This document shows positions 12,413-25,126 of a stretch of 64,000 bases of DNA, piece after piece (position 1 is the stretch's first letter; the number at the start of each line of letters is the position of its first letter). Both the position numbers and the translations under genes were made by a program. Under the pieces are notes generated by a model. That model saw only the letters and a list, made by a program, of their open reading frames with translations, ran no database searches and had not been told where the DNA came from. The DNA is from Zhengitettix transpicula (lineage: Eukaryota; Arthropoda; Insecta; Orthoptera; Tetrigidae), in contig CM073590.1 in NCBI GenBank assembly GCA_037074705.1, positions 118,101,600 to 118,165,599 on the forward strand. Reading direction: 5' to 3'.

Positions 12413-13560
12413 TGTAATACCAATTAAACAGGCTATTAATTATTTTTAATATAATTTAATTGTTAGCGGTACGGGTGCTTAAAGACGACAATCGCAGCGG
12501 GTCTTTCTTTGTTAACAATGGAGACTGGAGACCGCGCGCTTAGAGAACTCAGTCTGCGTGGAGTCTGCGTCGAGCCTGGGTCGAGAAAGGATACATAAAA
12601 GAGTCTGCGAGAGATACAACACAGTAAAGTTTGCTAATCTAAAAGCATGAATAGGGCTATCCAGGAAGTCCAACAGCGAGATATAATAGTTTACATAAAA
12701 CGCAAGTAAACAGTTTTGACGGAGAGACTCATAAAATCGCAATTCAGAAGCAGAAGTTTTGCTTCACAAACTGAACTAATTTTCGCATAAAGAGGCTTCA
12801 AGGAGATCTACGTCCGAGGGCTGACTGAGGGGCGCTAATCCAAGTTCGAGGATAGCAGAAATCGAGAGTAACGACCGCGTGTGTTCAAAATCTAAAGTGT
12901 AGTATCAGTGAATAATGGCCTGTTTAGTGGCTGTTGACTTCAAGCTACAAGAGTCCGAACTGGTACCAATAGCACTGTCGTGAGTACAAAACAATTATTA
13001 ATAACTGTAAACGATAATTAAAGGGTATAGTCTGATTCCGTTCGCGTTTTCTTTTCATTCGTTTTCTTTTATTTCTTGTATTTAATATTGTTAACTTCAA
13101 TGAGTTTGGATTGTTAATGTTTTAGTTCATTAGATTGTATTTGTTCTTACTATCAAACCCAGTGATGACCCTGAGATAAAGCGAAATTCGACGTAGTTGA
13201 TTGTAAAAATATAAAGTTATATTTTCATAGAACGCCACGAATTAATACAATAAAATTGAAATATTTGTTTGTTAAATTGGTGGAATTCGGCGTGCAACGC
13301 AGGGCTTATAATGTGTAATTATCAACAATAAATTTTTAAATCATAATAATTTTGTTAATTATTCCTATTTAATTAAGACCACCTTTTAAATCATTACATA
13401 ATTATACGTCTTCAACGTGTGGCTAACTATCATTCAAATTTTAATTAGTTTTTTTGTTTAAGAATTTCTTTTAATTAAAGACTTTTTTAATTATTACATA
13501 AATGGCTTCCTAAACGGGGAGCTAATTTAATTTAATTCATCCCCGTTTTTAATTATTACA
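12413..13560. mobile_element. TG..CA element, probable solo LTR (copy 2)
   Basis: The unit is 1148 bp. It starts TGTAATACCAATTAAACAGG and ends ATTATTACA, and is bordered by ATATAT-type sequence on both sides. It shares the ATCAAACCCAG..GACC block with the element at 1005-2116, and GTGAATAATGGCCTGTTTAG (near 12908) resembles GTGAATACCATGGCCTGTTA (near 57352) in a third copy. No coding frame of note. It is likely an LTR-type unit with a promoter and poly(A) region. Confidence 0.55.
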
Positions 13561-13635
13561 ATATATAAAAAAGTTTTTTTATTAGTTTAAAATTATCAAC
13601 TATATAATAAAGTAGCCAATAAAGAAGCAATATTA
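13561..13635. other. Intergenic DNA
   Basis: Short AT-rich spacer. Confidence 0.3.
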
Positions 13636-13830
13636 TGTTATAAAATAAATACCACACAACGTTTCTGGAAGCCTTGTTCTTTCAGCTGCAGAAAAACGCA
13701 ATAACCTGGAGGGACACAACTGTACTGGTCATTTGACAAAAGACAAGTTTTGAGTTTTGTCAACTGACCAGTGCAGTTGTGTCGCTATAGGCTCTTACGT
13801 TTTTTTGGCTATCTTTCTTAAAGGAAAGTA
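13636..13830. mobile_element. Foldback element, AATACCACACAACG family, short copy
   Basis: It opens with AAATAAATACCACACAACGTTTCTGG and holds internal inverted arms (13713-13741 against 13755-13783; GACACAACTG..CAGTTGTGTC). It closes with TTGGCTATCTTTCTTA. Each block recurs in the larger foldback at 55710-56485, so this is a deleted relative. Confidence 0.7.
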
Positions 13831-15129
13831 GTTAGCTTAACAATAAATGATGATAGTTTTTATTTTCATTGCTTCGGTTTGTAATAAATTGCGGTAATCT
13901 TACATTTAACAATTTTAGAATAGTCAATAAGTGAAATCTTAGCATTTCGCCAACATTCCTTAAATTTTTATAACTACATTAAAAAAAAAGGAAAATGGTA
14001 ATGAGAATAATAAGGGTTGGAAATAAGACTTGATTTTTTTAAAGCGCATATATGTTCGAATATACAGTAAATACAGATGTCGCTACTCTTAACATGCAAT
14101 TTACAATAAATCGTCGTAGAGAGAAAGCCTACACACGACCAAATTGAAAAAAAATGTCTATAATAAATTGATTTAGGGAAATCTTACATTGAATAATCAT
14201 TTCAATTCTATTTTTCATAATATATCGCACAGAATAAAAATAAATAAGTAACATCAATGTAGGAAAAAAATTTTTTTTGGACAAATCTTTAAATACCGTA
14301 TAATTTGTTAGCTTTCCAGATCCTTTTTACAGAATGAAGTGAAAAAGAACTATAATCTTGAAAAACAAGCAGAATAAGCATTATTTCGTGTATAGTATTA
14401 GGTGTGTGGTATCTAAAAGGTCAGGATTCAACCGTGTCTAAACATGATAACGTATATACACTTAAACGTGACTCTCCTAACAAAATAGTATCTGGCAAGG
14501 CACACACATGCTTAATGAGTCACGTCTGTGAGGTGTCGAAATTCCCCAAAAGGTTTTAGGTTTTCCAGAACTTTGTAGCGAATCGTGACTACGTCTAGTC
14601 ATTATGACGATATCATAAAAGACGTTTTCACAATAATAAAACCTGTTTAATGTTCATCCTGCACTGTTTCTGAATTTTGGATGCGTTTAACGATTTTAAG
14701 AAACAGAATGGAACACACAATTTTTAAACAAAATAGTGAATAAAATAACTAAAATAAATGATAAGCTATTAGGAAAAAAACTGAAGTTAAATTAAGTACA
14801 AATTAACATATTCTACGCAGTTATAGTGTTCGAATGGAGTGCATGTTTACAAGAAAACTAAATTATATGTTAAGGGAAATTGAGTAATATATTTGAGTAA
14901 GTTATATTTAAATTAAACAAATGGGAATTTAAAATATTACCGATGGTATCAATTGTAAAAATTTAATGTTAATGCTTTTATAGGTGGAGATGTTATTTAT
15001 AGGGTTTAAATGGCATAAAAAAGATCAAAATTAAAAACATAAAAAATTGAAGTAATAAATTTATCGTAGAGATACATAATAATTAACCCTTTATCTCAGG
15101 GTCATTGGTGGGGTGAACCATTCTAAAAC
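13831..15129. other. Intergenic DNA, no gene seen
   Basis: AT-rich sequence with only small unsupported frames. Nothing recognised. Confidence 0.4.
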
Positions 15130-15142
15130 TATATTTAAATTA

Positions 15143-15338
15143 GAAATCGAAGGCTTTCCCGGTGAATAGAATTTAGAAAGGTTCTCGGGTTTCCTCCCGG
15201 GTTATCTCGGTGGGCAGCGACGTTTCGATGCATAGCTCTTCCATCTTCTTCCAGGCTGAAGGGGATGGAAGAGCTATACATCGAAACGTCGCTGTCTACC
15301 GAGATAACCCAGGTGGAAAACCGAGAAACCTTTCTAAA
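15143..15338. mobile_element. Small hairpin element with 13-bp flanking duplication (copy 2)
   Basis: The unit is flanked by the identical 13-mer TATATTTAAATTA at 15130-15142 and 15339-15351. Long, nearly perfect inverted arms (about 15172-15250 and 15261-15338) fold into a hairpin. Both arms contain the AGAAGATG/CTGAAG..hairpin..ATCGAAACGTCGC motif (15217-15249 minus; 15256-15292 plus). GGCTTTCCCGGTGAATAGA at the left is shared with copy 1 at 12112-12275. Non-coding, non-autonomous. Confidence 0.75.
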
Positions 15339-15351
15339 TATATTTAAATTA

Positions 15352-15955
15352 CCCTACTCGTCTAATTTAGGAACCTTGCAATGCGATATTTAATAAAGAA
15401 ATATTTTTTTCGTTCGTTGTTGTTGAGGCCAAAGTGGTGATGTATCGGGATACTGGGTTTTGGCGTCTGTCAGAGGAGCGTCGTTGGAAGTCGGTCGCAG
15501 AGGACATTATTGACATTCGTCGTCGTTTAGTTGCTGGACTCGTTCTTAACGACAACCTTTTCAAAGGTCACGAATTCGATCATATTCTCTCTGCTGTGGG
15601 TCGTGACTTGAACACAAATGTTATTATTTCTCCAATCTTCCTCATACTTCGGCTCCGGAAATTCCTAAATTCTGCGTCCAAGGTCACTTTGAGTCCCTCC
15701 GTTTTCTTGGGTCGCAGAATTTGTTTTCCTGTTCGTCTCTGATGTAAGGATGTATCTTTTAAATAAAATCTCTGGCAGTTTTCACAAGCATATTCTGCTA
15801 ATTTGAATGTTAGTCCTCGTTTAATATTAATGTGTCCTTCCATTGTCATTGATATCTACCTACTGATTCCGCCTACGTAGCTTTTCCACATTCTCAAGAA
15901 ACAAAGTAAACAACGTATTTTCTATCGTTTATGTCTATGGGAAGTTTTATAGTGC
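15352..15955. other. Unrecognised region open on both strands
   Basis: Frames of 102 codons (15434-15742, plus) and 89 codons (15580-15849, minus) overlap, and a third of 65 codons lies at 15367-15564 (minus). The minus-strand reading is rich in Arg/Lys and Cys. I recognise no domain. Given its place between a hairpin element and a Penelope-like RT fragment, transposon debris is more likely than a host gene. Confidence 0.25.
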
Positions 15956-15959
15956 AAAT

Positions 15960-16150
15960 TTGAATTATTCAGACACTATTGGAAATGGTGTAGACGGAAT
16001 TAGAAGTGTAGCACATTACGGGTCGGATCTGAGTATTGGTAACACTGTGGCTGTTGTAGTATTACTATATTACATAGTTATCTTCGAAAAAATGTTTGCT
16101 TGTGGTAATGCAGCACATAAACTCACGGGCCGACAGTGGTTGTGTTAATA
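15960..16150. repeat. Dispersed repeat, copy A (partner at 63198-63360)
   Basis: The sequence ACACTATTGGAAATGGTGTA through TTACATAGTT closely matches 63206-63310, in the same orientation about 47 kb away. It has no recognised coding content. Confidence 0.6.
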
Positions 16151-16329
16151 TATAAAGTCCCTAATTTAAACCTCAATAATGTATAGTTTTTAATTATTTT
16201 TATTATGGTGAATTGTTAATATATAACTATGTTTTCACTAGAATAGCGTGGAATTTTACTTAATCTGTTTGTATAATTTTTTATATATGTTATTGACGTA
16301 AACTCTTTTAAGGACTAATGGAAAAACAA

Positions 16330-16620
16330 ATAAATCTAAATTCCATGTGGCCATATTATGAACGTGTTGTCAATCAGGTCGAGTGTGCCAGTTTTAATCG
16401 CCTGGTTTCCGAAGGACTCCTTGTAGATATTTGCCACGATTGGTGACATGGCGACGCCGGCCGTCTGTTCGTAATATCTTTCGTCGTATTCGAAGTTTGT
16501 AAAACCATTAGTTATTTTATAATGAATTAGCTTCGTTAACTGCGTGGCAACTTCTAAGTGTTGTACTTCAGCGAGAGCAAATTCAGTAACGAATGTATCG
16601 TGATGAGTTGAAAAACACTC
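16330..16620 (-). pseudogene. Penelope-like element, reverse transcriptase fragment
   Basis: The minus strand is open for about 95 codons. It contains FEYDERYYEQTAGVAMSPIV followed by ANIYKESF and later DNTFIIWPHG. In Penelope-like RTs these correspond to the YxQxxGxAMGSPLSPVVANxxME block and the YVDDTFVIWPHG catalytic box. Here the GSPL residues are deleted and the first catalytic Asp position is altered (LIDN instead of YVDD), so the copy is dead. Upstream residues (LTKLIHYKITNGF) fit the preceding RT helix. Confidence 0.75.
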
Positions 16621-17215
16621 ATACCGTCATAAAAAAAAGAAGAGACAGACGGAAAAGAGCCGAGTATTCTCGGATACCTTATAGTAAAAATGAAACTATT
16701 GCCAAACTTCTAGTCATTAAAATCAAGTGTATCCCAAGGAGGGAAAATAAAGTCCGGCCCGAGGATCGGTAAATTTTCCCAAAGTGGGCATTGCAATTGC
16801 TGCTTCGAAGGAGGACCAGCCAGCTGTCGATCCAAAAAATATCGATCAATAAACTTGGTGTCAAGTTTTGGAGGACCAATCACACACAAAACACTTGTAT
16901 TAAACACCCTTCTATCTTTGCTACAGCCTAAGCTGCTTTGCCCAGGGCCACAACTGGATAACACATATCGGATTTACTGTCAGATCTATCTTAGATAGTA
17001 AGCATTTCTCAAGTTTCACTTAAGGCCTATGTGTCTGACAAACTGGTCGAATTTTCTGTAAAAAAAATTAGACTACACTTCTTCCTTAACGCGTTACCTG
17101 CAACTCATTTTTCCAGTATCAAGGTTCTTTTGGTTTAAGAATTTTTGCAACTTATTTTCTCTATTTATAATATTATTATATTTTGTGTGCCTACCAATAC
17201 ATGCCCATTAAAATA
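16621..17215. other. Intergenic DNA with an unrecognised 84-codon minus-strand frame
   Basis: The frame at 16710-16964 (minus) has many Pro, Cys and Leu residues and no known domain. Probably debris. Confidence 0.3.
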
Positions 17216-17219
17216 AAAG

Positions 17220-17500
17220 TAAGGACCCCCGGGCTATAGTTTAAGGATCCTACCCGACATTCACGTAAATGTGATGCAAGATAACACTCTAAAAAACCTG
17301 CATCAGGTAGGTCGTGCTCTTGACACTTGTCCCACTCCCTTCCAATAACGGGGGATCAGGGTTCGTTGTGAAGACGCAACTTGCCCGACTCCATTCCTCG
17401 ACAGATTTTGGAGCAGTTAGTCGACTAGTCTAATGAGAACAGCGAACAACTCTTACCGTATGCCCAACGTCTGCGACCCCAGAAAATACGCCTTTCAAAT
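17220..17500 (-). repeat. GCCGGGTAGGATCC repeat family, inverted copy
   Basis: The reverse complement matches the repeat at 52305-52570: the GGTCGGGCATTGTGTACTTG-like segment, the GATGCAGGTTTT block and the GGGTAGGATCCTTAAA..TAGCCCGGG block. A further scrap (CCTGGTTATATTTTAAGGATCC..GGCATTCGCC) sits at 17685-17730. This is a dispersed, non-coding repeat. Confidence 0.7.
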
Positions 17501-17734
17501 CTTGTCTAGGTGTTAAGGCTTGTGAGGAACTGTCTTAAATTTCTTGGTTTAGAAACAAATACAGGAAAGTTCCAAAGCGGGAAGTGATTTCTTTCGGGTT
17601 ATTTAATTCCCTTCCTTCTACTCACGGCATTCATCGTTTTTTATATAAAATTGCAAAACCAGGATGCGGAAGGTAGCGTAAAGCCACCCTGGTTATATTT
17701 TAAGGATCCGGCATTCGCCTCTACATCGAAATCA

Positions 17735-19380
17735 GTTTTATTGTGAAAATGTAGACGTGCCAGACAAGACAGGATTTCAGATTATATCTGCTTAAGACCC
17801 ATTAATATATACTAAAATTACTCGATTATAAGTAATGAACTGATAAAAACAGTATTTTATTAATGTAGATGTAAAGCATCTGCTGTTTATAAGCGCTTCA
17901 TCTGGCAGAAGCAGATACGTATTGGCTTTCCAAAACAGCAGATAATTATCCACCAGATAGGAAATTCGTTTGTAATTTTTATTTGAATGAAAATAGTAAT
18001 TCCTAACGTCCAATAAAAACAAAGTGTTAAGTGACACTGAGCATCATATTACATTTAGTCGTTTACGTAACTAATTTGGTTTAAGGCACTAATCTTTGAC
18101 ACATTCATCACACAGGACAAGTTGAGATACATACACACATCGCTGGAAGATAATGAGCGCGACAGGATATACGTCCAATTAAAAAGGCTTGAGTTTCTTC
18201 GATGGAGTGTGACTTTATTTCCTCTCTAATAATATGTATAACGTTACTTCATTTAGAACGGGTTATTTCTCTCATTTCACTGCAATATTATCCGTGAAGT
18301 CCAAACACCGTACTGTGAATGCAATGCTGATAGACATGGGCTTAAAAATTAAAATGAACATGATTAGTTAGATAGTACAGTCCTTTAAATCCAGAGAGGC
18401 AATTCATAAAGATAATACATTACCGAGAATGCCGTGGTCCAAGATTGTATTTGGTTGTATATTCCAAACTGGACAGTCCAACGGGTAACTAACTGTCCAA
18501 CGGAATAAAAACAAAATAAACATAGTTGTGGTCAGTCAACTATCAGCTTATGATCTATTCTTGTTATTCTATTCATTTTTGTAATCATTTACCTCGTCAT
18601 TGCGACCAAAAATCATAATTTAGCTGATAGCCGGAGCGTCTCTGTTCACAACGATGCCTAAAACAATTAATTAGATCTTAAATTGGTCCATTTTGGAGAG
18701 TATTTTTCCATTCTAACTCTTTCCTTCCCACCCAAACCTAATCGACATGGCGAATGACACTAACTAACACGACGAACTCCAAAACTCGAAATTCGACACC
18801 AATCTTTTGGACATTTTTAATTAGGCTCTTATCGTTCCCACACCATTTTGAACGGGCTACATTCGATCTAACCGGCATCGGGCATATCTCTGCTCTATTA
18901 TTTCAAAAATTAATTTCAACTGAAAGGTTTCTAATAAAATGTTCCAAATGAAAAAATAACCTTACGTTAATGGAATTCGTTATAACAATTTCAGTATAAA
19001 TGAAAATATTCTTTTTGTTTTATTTTAATTATTTATATGAATTATTATAATTATTATTGTGAAATTTGTATGAAATGTTTCCTCTTAAATTGACGTCAAC
19101 AGTTATTTCTATCCGAATTAGAAAGTGGACGGTGCAAAACATTTCTAAACGTATTGCTAACTTCTATGCAAACAACAGTTTGTTTAGTCTCTCGTCAAGA
19201 GTGATATCTTTCACAAATAAGACCTTATTATCTCTGAACTCTGTCGTCTGCTGGATTTATTTAAAATAATTATTTGCAACTGACGAAACACCCAAATAAA
19301 CTTCAAGTACAATGAAAAGATAACTTTCTTGAATAATAAAATACAACAATATCATGATTTATATAAATAATATTCTGCTG
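17735..19380. other. Intergenic DNA upstream of the sideroflexin gene
   Basis: No gene recognised. A short inverted pair GCATCTGCTGTTTA / AAAACAGCAGAT lies near 17877-17943. No TATA or initiator could be placed confidently for the sideroflexin gene. Confidence 0.4.
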
Positions 19381-19439
19381 CTGCTTATAGTCATTTCGGG
19401 TTTGACTTGCTAATGAGGATATTTGTGTAAGATAAAGTG

Positions 19440-22400
19440 ATGCAGGTACAACGAATAGATCTTTCTAAACCCCTGTGGGATCAATCTACATTTCTGGGAA
19501 GACTGAAACATTTCTTTTGGGTCACAGATCCACGAACGTGTATAATTTCAGATGATAAACTCGATGAAGCCAAAGAATTATTAAATTTATACAGGTAATA
19601 TATTATTCTGTCAAATCAGCTACCTCGTTGTATAAAATATGATTTTTTAGTATTTAAACACTTTTGTAAAGTGCCTGATTTAAATATTTAAATACAAAAT
19701 TCTATTATTTAGTTTTATCATGTGTTTCTGAGTGGGCGTGGTTTTTGTGTTTTTATTGAGAAACTGAATTTTTATTTTTATTGTGTGTATGGTAATCTTA
19801 ATTGAATGCTATTATAGTATAAGTTTATTTCATTACTATTTTGTTTACCATCTGAAGTCTATAAAAAATTCAATTATAAATTGCTACTCAAATTAATATA
19901 ATCAATTGTGAATTAATAGACTAAATGTAATAGTTATTTTGCATTCACATGTTTTTGTACTAAATTATGATGTAATCTAAATGTATAATTAACATTGCAT
20001 AGTTCATTAAAGTACAGCAATGTTTCCCTTAAATGTTTTTTAAACCTTATTGAGTCTTAACATTATGATAATTTTTTTATAAATATCTGCTTCTTTCATC
20101 ACCAAGAACTTAGCCAATCAATGTTCAAAGCAATAATTATAATAGCTTACAATACATAAAATAAATGAGTATTAATTATATTGTATCAATATTTTGATGA
20201 CTTAACAACATTTATTTAAAAATATTTTGTTCATTCAATTATTTGCAGGATTATTTATGAGATATCAATTTTTCAGAACTGGAAGTGAGCCACCTGGGAC
20301 AACTGAAGATCAAATTATTTTTGCAAAGAAATTGTATGAGAGCTCATTCCATCCTGATACTGGGGAAAAGCAAAATGTATTTGGCCGAATGTCATTCCAA
20401 GTGCCAGGAGGGATGGCAATTACAGGAGCTATGCTGCAGTTTTATCGGTTTGTGTCAGATTTAATACAATATATAAAGTTCTGTATCTTCAATATTATCT
20501 CTATATTTACATTTGATATAAGTCAAATGTTTTGATTTAAATTTAAAACAAATATTAAGTAACAATCACTATATTGAATACATCAATGGACTACATGAAA
20601 TAAGTTTGTAGTTCTTTATTAGACAATTTTCTGGTTACTTTATATTCTTGACTATAAATTCATTAATTAGTTATATTTCAAAATATGTGATTTTTTATTT
20701 GCTACTTTTCATAATAATCAGTTACCCATACATATTTTATAAATTAGTATCTTATATAGAGTCTAGGTCACTGAAGAAATGAATTGTTTTGGATATTTTT
20801 GTTAATTATTTAAGAACAAAAAGAATTTTACATGGAATCATTTTATTAAATATTTAAAAGTAGGTGCAGTTGATTAAATTCACTTGAGACAAAATCATGT
20901 ACATTGAGTTCAATGTTGAAGTTATAACTGAAATTTAAAATGCAGTATTTCTGAACATTTATCAACTTTTGTTTATGATTTGGAATTTTTATCACAGTAG
21001 CTGAATTGAACAATCTTTTTTTTATTACTTTCAGAACAACGACAGCTGTAGTTTTCTGGCAATGGGTAAACCAATCATTTAATGCCTTGGTAAACTACAC
21101 CAACAGGAATGCAAATTCACCAACAACAACTACACAGTTGACTGTTGCATATGTATCTGCCACAGCATCAGCAATGCTTACTGCAATTGGCTGTCGTTCA
21201 TTCTTTGAAAAAAAAGCAAGCACTTTAATTCAGGTCTGTTGTGTTTTGTTCAAATTGTTTGACTATATCATTTTTCACTTAAAATGAGTCCTTTCAAATT
21301 ATTAAATTGATCATAATTAATTTTAATTAATTGCAGAGATATGTGCCTTTTATTGCTGTGGCTGCTGCAAACTTTGTTAACATACCATTAATGAGACAAA
21401 ATGAACTTATTTATGGCATTGATGTATATGATGAAAATGGAAATAAAGTTGGGAATTCCAGGGTGGGTATTATGTTTGTAAATTTGGAATATATGTTAAG
21501 TAAGTCTGCATGATAAAGCACTAAAAATCATTTCAGGTGGCTGCTGCAAAAGGGATATTCGAAGTTGTGTTTTCAAGGATTGTTATGTGTGCTCCAGGGA
21601 TGAGTAAGTATTTTTAATTCTGGAAACTAGTACTAAAGTTGTAGTGTGAAGATATTAAAATAAGGAAATGCTGTTACTATAACCAATACTGAGACGTTGG
21701 AGAGAAATTAAAATACAGTATGAATTGTTTGTATTTATGACAGCTTAGTGAGAACATCATCAGTAACTGAAATAAAACACTTGTAGCCAGAGCATTATTT
21801 CAAATTTCTTTAGGTATTGGAATATGAAATGAAGTAAAAAATCTTGAAGCAATTAATATGAAAATGAGTAAGTCAGTTACATTGTAGGATAAGGGAAAAA
21901 ATTTGTCAACCTTGCCAAATCAATATTTTTTGTTTAAATTAGGCTAATTAATTTGTTTCAGTCATTTCATGCATAATGTATACAATCAAGTTTTGAAATG
22001 TTATCTAATATTGTAAAGGAAATACTATCTTTACCTATATTTATCTATAATGATAACCTAGAAGTAGTACAGTGTATCATGAGGAATTGAATATAATCCT
22101 CAGATTTACTAACAAAAACAATGCTTCACTGTAGAAAAATCCAAATACATTGAACTATTGTTGATTGATCCTCCTCGTCTTTGTCTTCAAATATTCTGCT
22201 ATCACCTCAACAAGTCTTGAACTAATTTTTTAAATATGTACCTTCAGACCTCTTCCAAAAAAATTGACAAAAGAAAAAGAAAACTGTTTTCTTAAGCTTT
22301 GACATTCCACCATTGCTACTGAACAAAAAAAACAGTTATGATAAAGGGAAAATTTAGCCTATTTACCAAAGACAAGAACAATCTACACAAACAACCTCAT

Positions 22401-23765
22401 ATGGTAGATGCTGAAATTCTAGATTAAAACAGTATTTGGATCCTGCCGTATCAGTGTAATATTACATTTTAGGCTTTAACTATTCTGCAAGATGAACTAG
22501 AAATGAAGAAAAAGTTCCCACAAGAATCATTTGTGCTTACAATAGTGTTAACATGAAGCAATAGTTTTCCAAGGAAATACACATTATTTAATTTGAATAT
22601 GTTTATTAATATGTTCAGAAAGAGACCTTATGGTTTGACCAATCTAATATCCTGGTCTGTGTATTATTTTCAAGTAAATTTTTATTTACTTAAATATGGT
22701 GTTTGAAATAATGTTTAGTGGAGTGTATTCTAGGGCAGGGTAACAATGCAATTTTTTATTTCCAAGAATTTTGAAGACTATGCAGGTGTTTCTTTGAAAA
22801 GTTTTGATTTAATGGTCCTATTGTATCTTAGTGTGGATTGTTAACAGAAATAAGTTGATTTTTTGGTATTCATTGAAAATAGGAGCTATAATTACTATGT
22901 AGTTTATAAAAGGGTTCCAATATATTTATTTGCTGAATAAAACAGACGCAGAATAGCATTATATTCAGTTGGTGTAACTTCCCTGCCTTTAGTTACATAT
23001 ACTGGAACATAAGATTGAACTTGGTTATTTTCACAGTACAACAAATGCACTTGCACTATTTCATTCAATTCCTTAAGAATTTTGCAATTGTTATCCTATC
23101 CATTTATAAAATGACTTATATTCAGATTAATTTTTAATAGTTAAAAATATATTAAATACATTTTGCCCCATTTTAAAATGCTTACTAAAAATTTTTTATA
23201 TAAAATATACTTTAATGCTGCAATGAACAAAAATTCTTAGTTGATAAATACTTGCAATTTCCAATGAGTAGTTGTATGACACAACTTAAAATTTTTAAAA
23301 AATTCATTATTTGTCAACAGCAATATTACCGCCAATTATGGAAAAGCTAGAAACATACCCATGGATGCAGAAGATAAAGCCATTACATGCTCCTATACAA
23401 GTTATGTTTGTTGGATGCTTGTGAGTACATGAATGATCCTTAATTTTTATATATAGTGTCATTCACAGAAACTTTTAATCATTATTTTACTTTTTTCAAT
23501 AAAATTTTATTATGTCTTGTAGCTTAACATTCATGGTTCCTGTTGCTTGTTCAATATTTCCTCAAAAATGGTGAGTGATTGAATTATTTTCAGTACGATA
23601 TTATGATACATATTATTAATATATCGAAACTCATATTTCTGTTCTTATTACAGTGCTCTAAGTATCAATACGTTAGCAAGATTTGAACCTGAAGAATACA
23701 AAAAACTGCACGAAAATTGCAAAGGACAAGTTCCACAATATATTTTTTTTAACAAGGGATTGTAA
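19440..23765 (+). CDS. SFXN2: Sideroflexin-2, mitochondrial inner-membrane carrier, eight exons
   Basis: Sideroflexins are multi-pass inner mitochondrial membrane proteins. SFXN1 and SFXN3 import serine, and SFXN2 is linked to iron and haem homeostasis. The exons I read are 19440-19594, 20277-20447, 21035-21233, 21337-21462, 21537-21603, 23321-23420, 23523-23570 and 23654-23765. All have GT-AG borders and matching phases, giving 325 residues (family about 320). The start ATG leads straight into the conserved N-terminus ([14 protein letters not shown], residues 13-26; TDPR, 29-32). HPDTGEK is at 77-83 and [11 protein letters not shown] at 88-98. [34 protein letters not shown] and FPQKC follow, and the protein ends in the family terminus [26 protein letters not shown] and LQFYR favour SFXN2 over SFXN1/3. 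No break is visible, so the gene looks functional. Confidence 0.96.
21604..23320. other. Largest intron of the sideroflexin gene
   Basis: A 1.7-kb AT-rich intron with no exon or repeat recognised within it. Confidence 0.5.
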
Positions 23766-24890
23766 ATAGTTAAGCAGTCAGAACATATTCTATATATTTT
23801 AACAAAAAGTAATATATAAAACTTGTCTATAAGCTGGTAACTAGCAGAATGTTTGAATAGAAAGGTTGTGTTGTTTGACATAAAGATAAAGCAATTTCCA
23901 TCTCTTCATTATCATTTTATTTTGCAGTGAAATTTGTAGAAAGCTATTAACCAAAATATTAATATGTCATTATTTGACCTTGAGTATTTCTACTTTAATA
24001 CACTAATGTGTCTAATGGGCCTAGTACATTGAATCATTTAAGTGTATGTTATCAATTTGACAAAGTCATCCATCATTGTAGTCTTCTGAAAAATGTTTTA
24101 AGGTGTAGAAAACTGAGACTTTTCCTTATCTTAGTAGGCTTTAAGGTTATAGACTCCACACCTATGATATTAATTGATGCTCCTTTCCCTCTTAAGTTGA
24201 TCAGTTTTACTGTTAAAATTATCAGTTTATCAAACCTTTTTACCATATTACATAGTCAAATTTTCATTTTCTCCATCTACTATTATTCTTTTATCACTTA
24301 TTAATTACTTGATTTAAATTCTCAGTGTGCCTCCCCTAGTTTTTCTACTTAAGTGCTACTATATATATAGGTCATATGTTTTTTAAATTCTTATTTATTT
24401 AAGAATATTGGCTGTAGATGATCAAATTGATAAAAATTACTGATGTGTACTATAACAACATTAATTATTGTTTAAAAATTGTTTGTAACATTAAATATAT
24501 ATATTTTGACAATGGTATGTTAATATTTACAGTATTGTTGGTAATGTTTTCCATTCTGTAGAGGGAAGAAAGAGTCTAGAAGTTTCAACAGTAAAGAACT
24601 CTGTTCATTGTTCTTTCTTTTTCAAGCAGTAAAAAAAAGCAATAATTTTTCCACTTTAATAAAAGTAATATTGATTAATATTATGTAATTAAGACTCATT
24701 GTGTGTTGTCTTCCGTAATTCAATATTACTTAGTTGTAAAGTTTTTGATATTCTATTATAAGACAAGTTTACTAGTCATCTCTCATTTTGTATGCAATAT
24801 TTTAAAGGTATAAAATGTTCATTGCATAAGTACAAGTGTTATTTTTTTAAATATAAGAATAACTTTTATTTCATGTAGACACTCAATACA
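23766..24890. other. Sideroflexin 3' region and intergenic DNA
   Basis: This holds the 3' UTR and downstream spacer. An AATAAA at 24658-24663 could serve as a poly(A) signal for a long 3' UTR, but it is about 900 bp from the stop, so the assignment is weak. Nothing else recognised. Confidence 0.4.
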
Positions 24891-24977
24891 GACGAGCACC
24901 TGTTCCCATGATCTGTTGAGTTTATGTGAATGTAGAGGGCTACTCGCCTTCAGTTTATCTGCGCAGTTTATCAAATG

Positions 24978-24985
24978 TGACGTCA
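24978..24985. promoter_or_regulatory. Palindromic CRE-type site TGACGTCA
   Basis: A perfect CREB/ATF octamer about 150 bp before the MADF-BESS start codon. It lies in a locally GC-richer stretch with repeated TGCGCAG words, consistent with a promoter. Confidence 0.45.
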
Positions 24986-25126
24986 TGTCTGAGCGATAAA
25001 CTGTGAGAGCTGCGCAGCTTAGACCGTTTTACACGCAGATAAAAGCCTGCGCGTTCGGACCCTCTTTTACGACAACTTGTGCAGTGTATGCAGTTCATCG
25101 TGCAGTCCTGTTTTTGCACCTATACG

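Noticed and set aside
20227..20276. Upstream part of the open frame before exon 2 of the sideroflexin gene as coding
   Set aside because: The TTTTTCAG acceptor at 20276 gives the correct phase and restores the conserved R-x-G-x-x-PPG spacing. The earlier acceptor at 20248 gives a frameshift.
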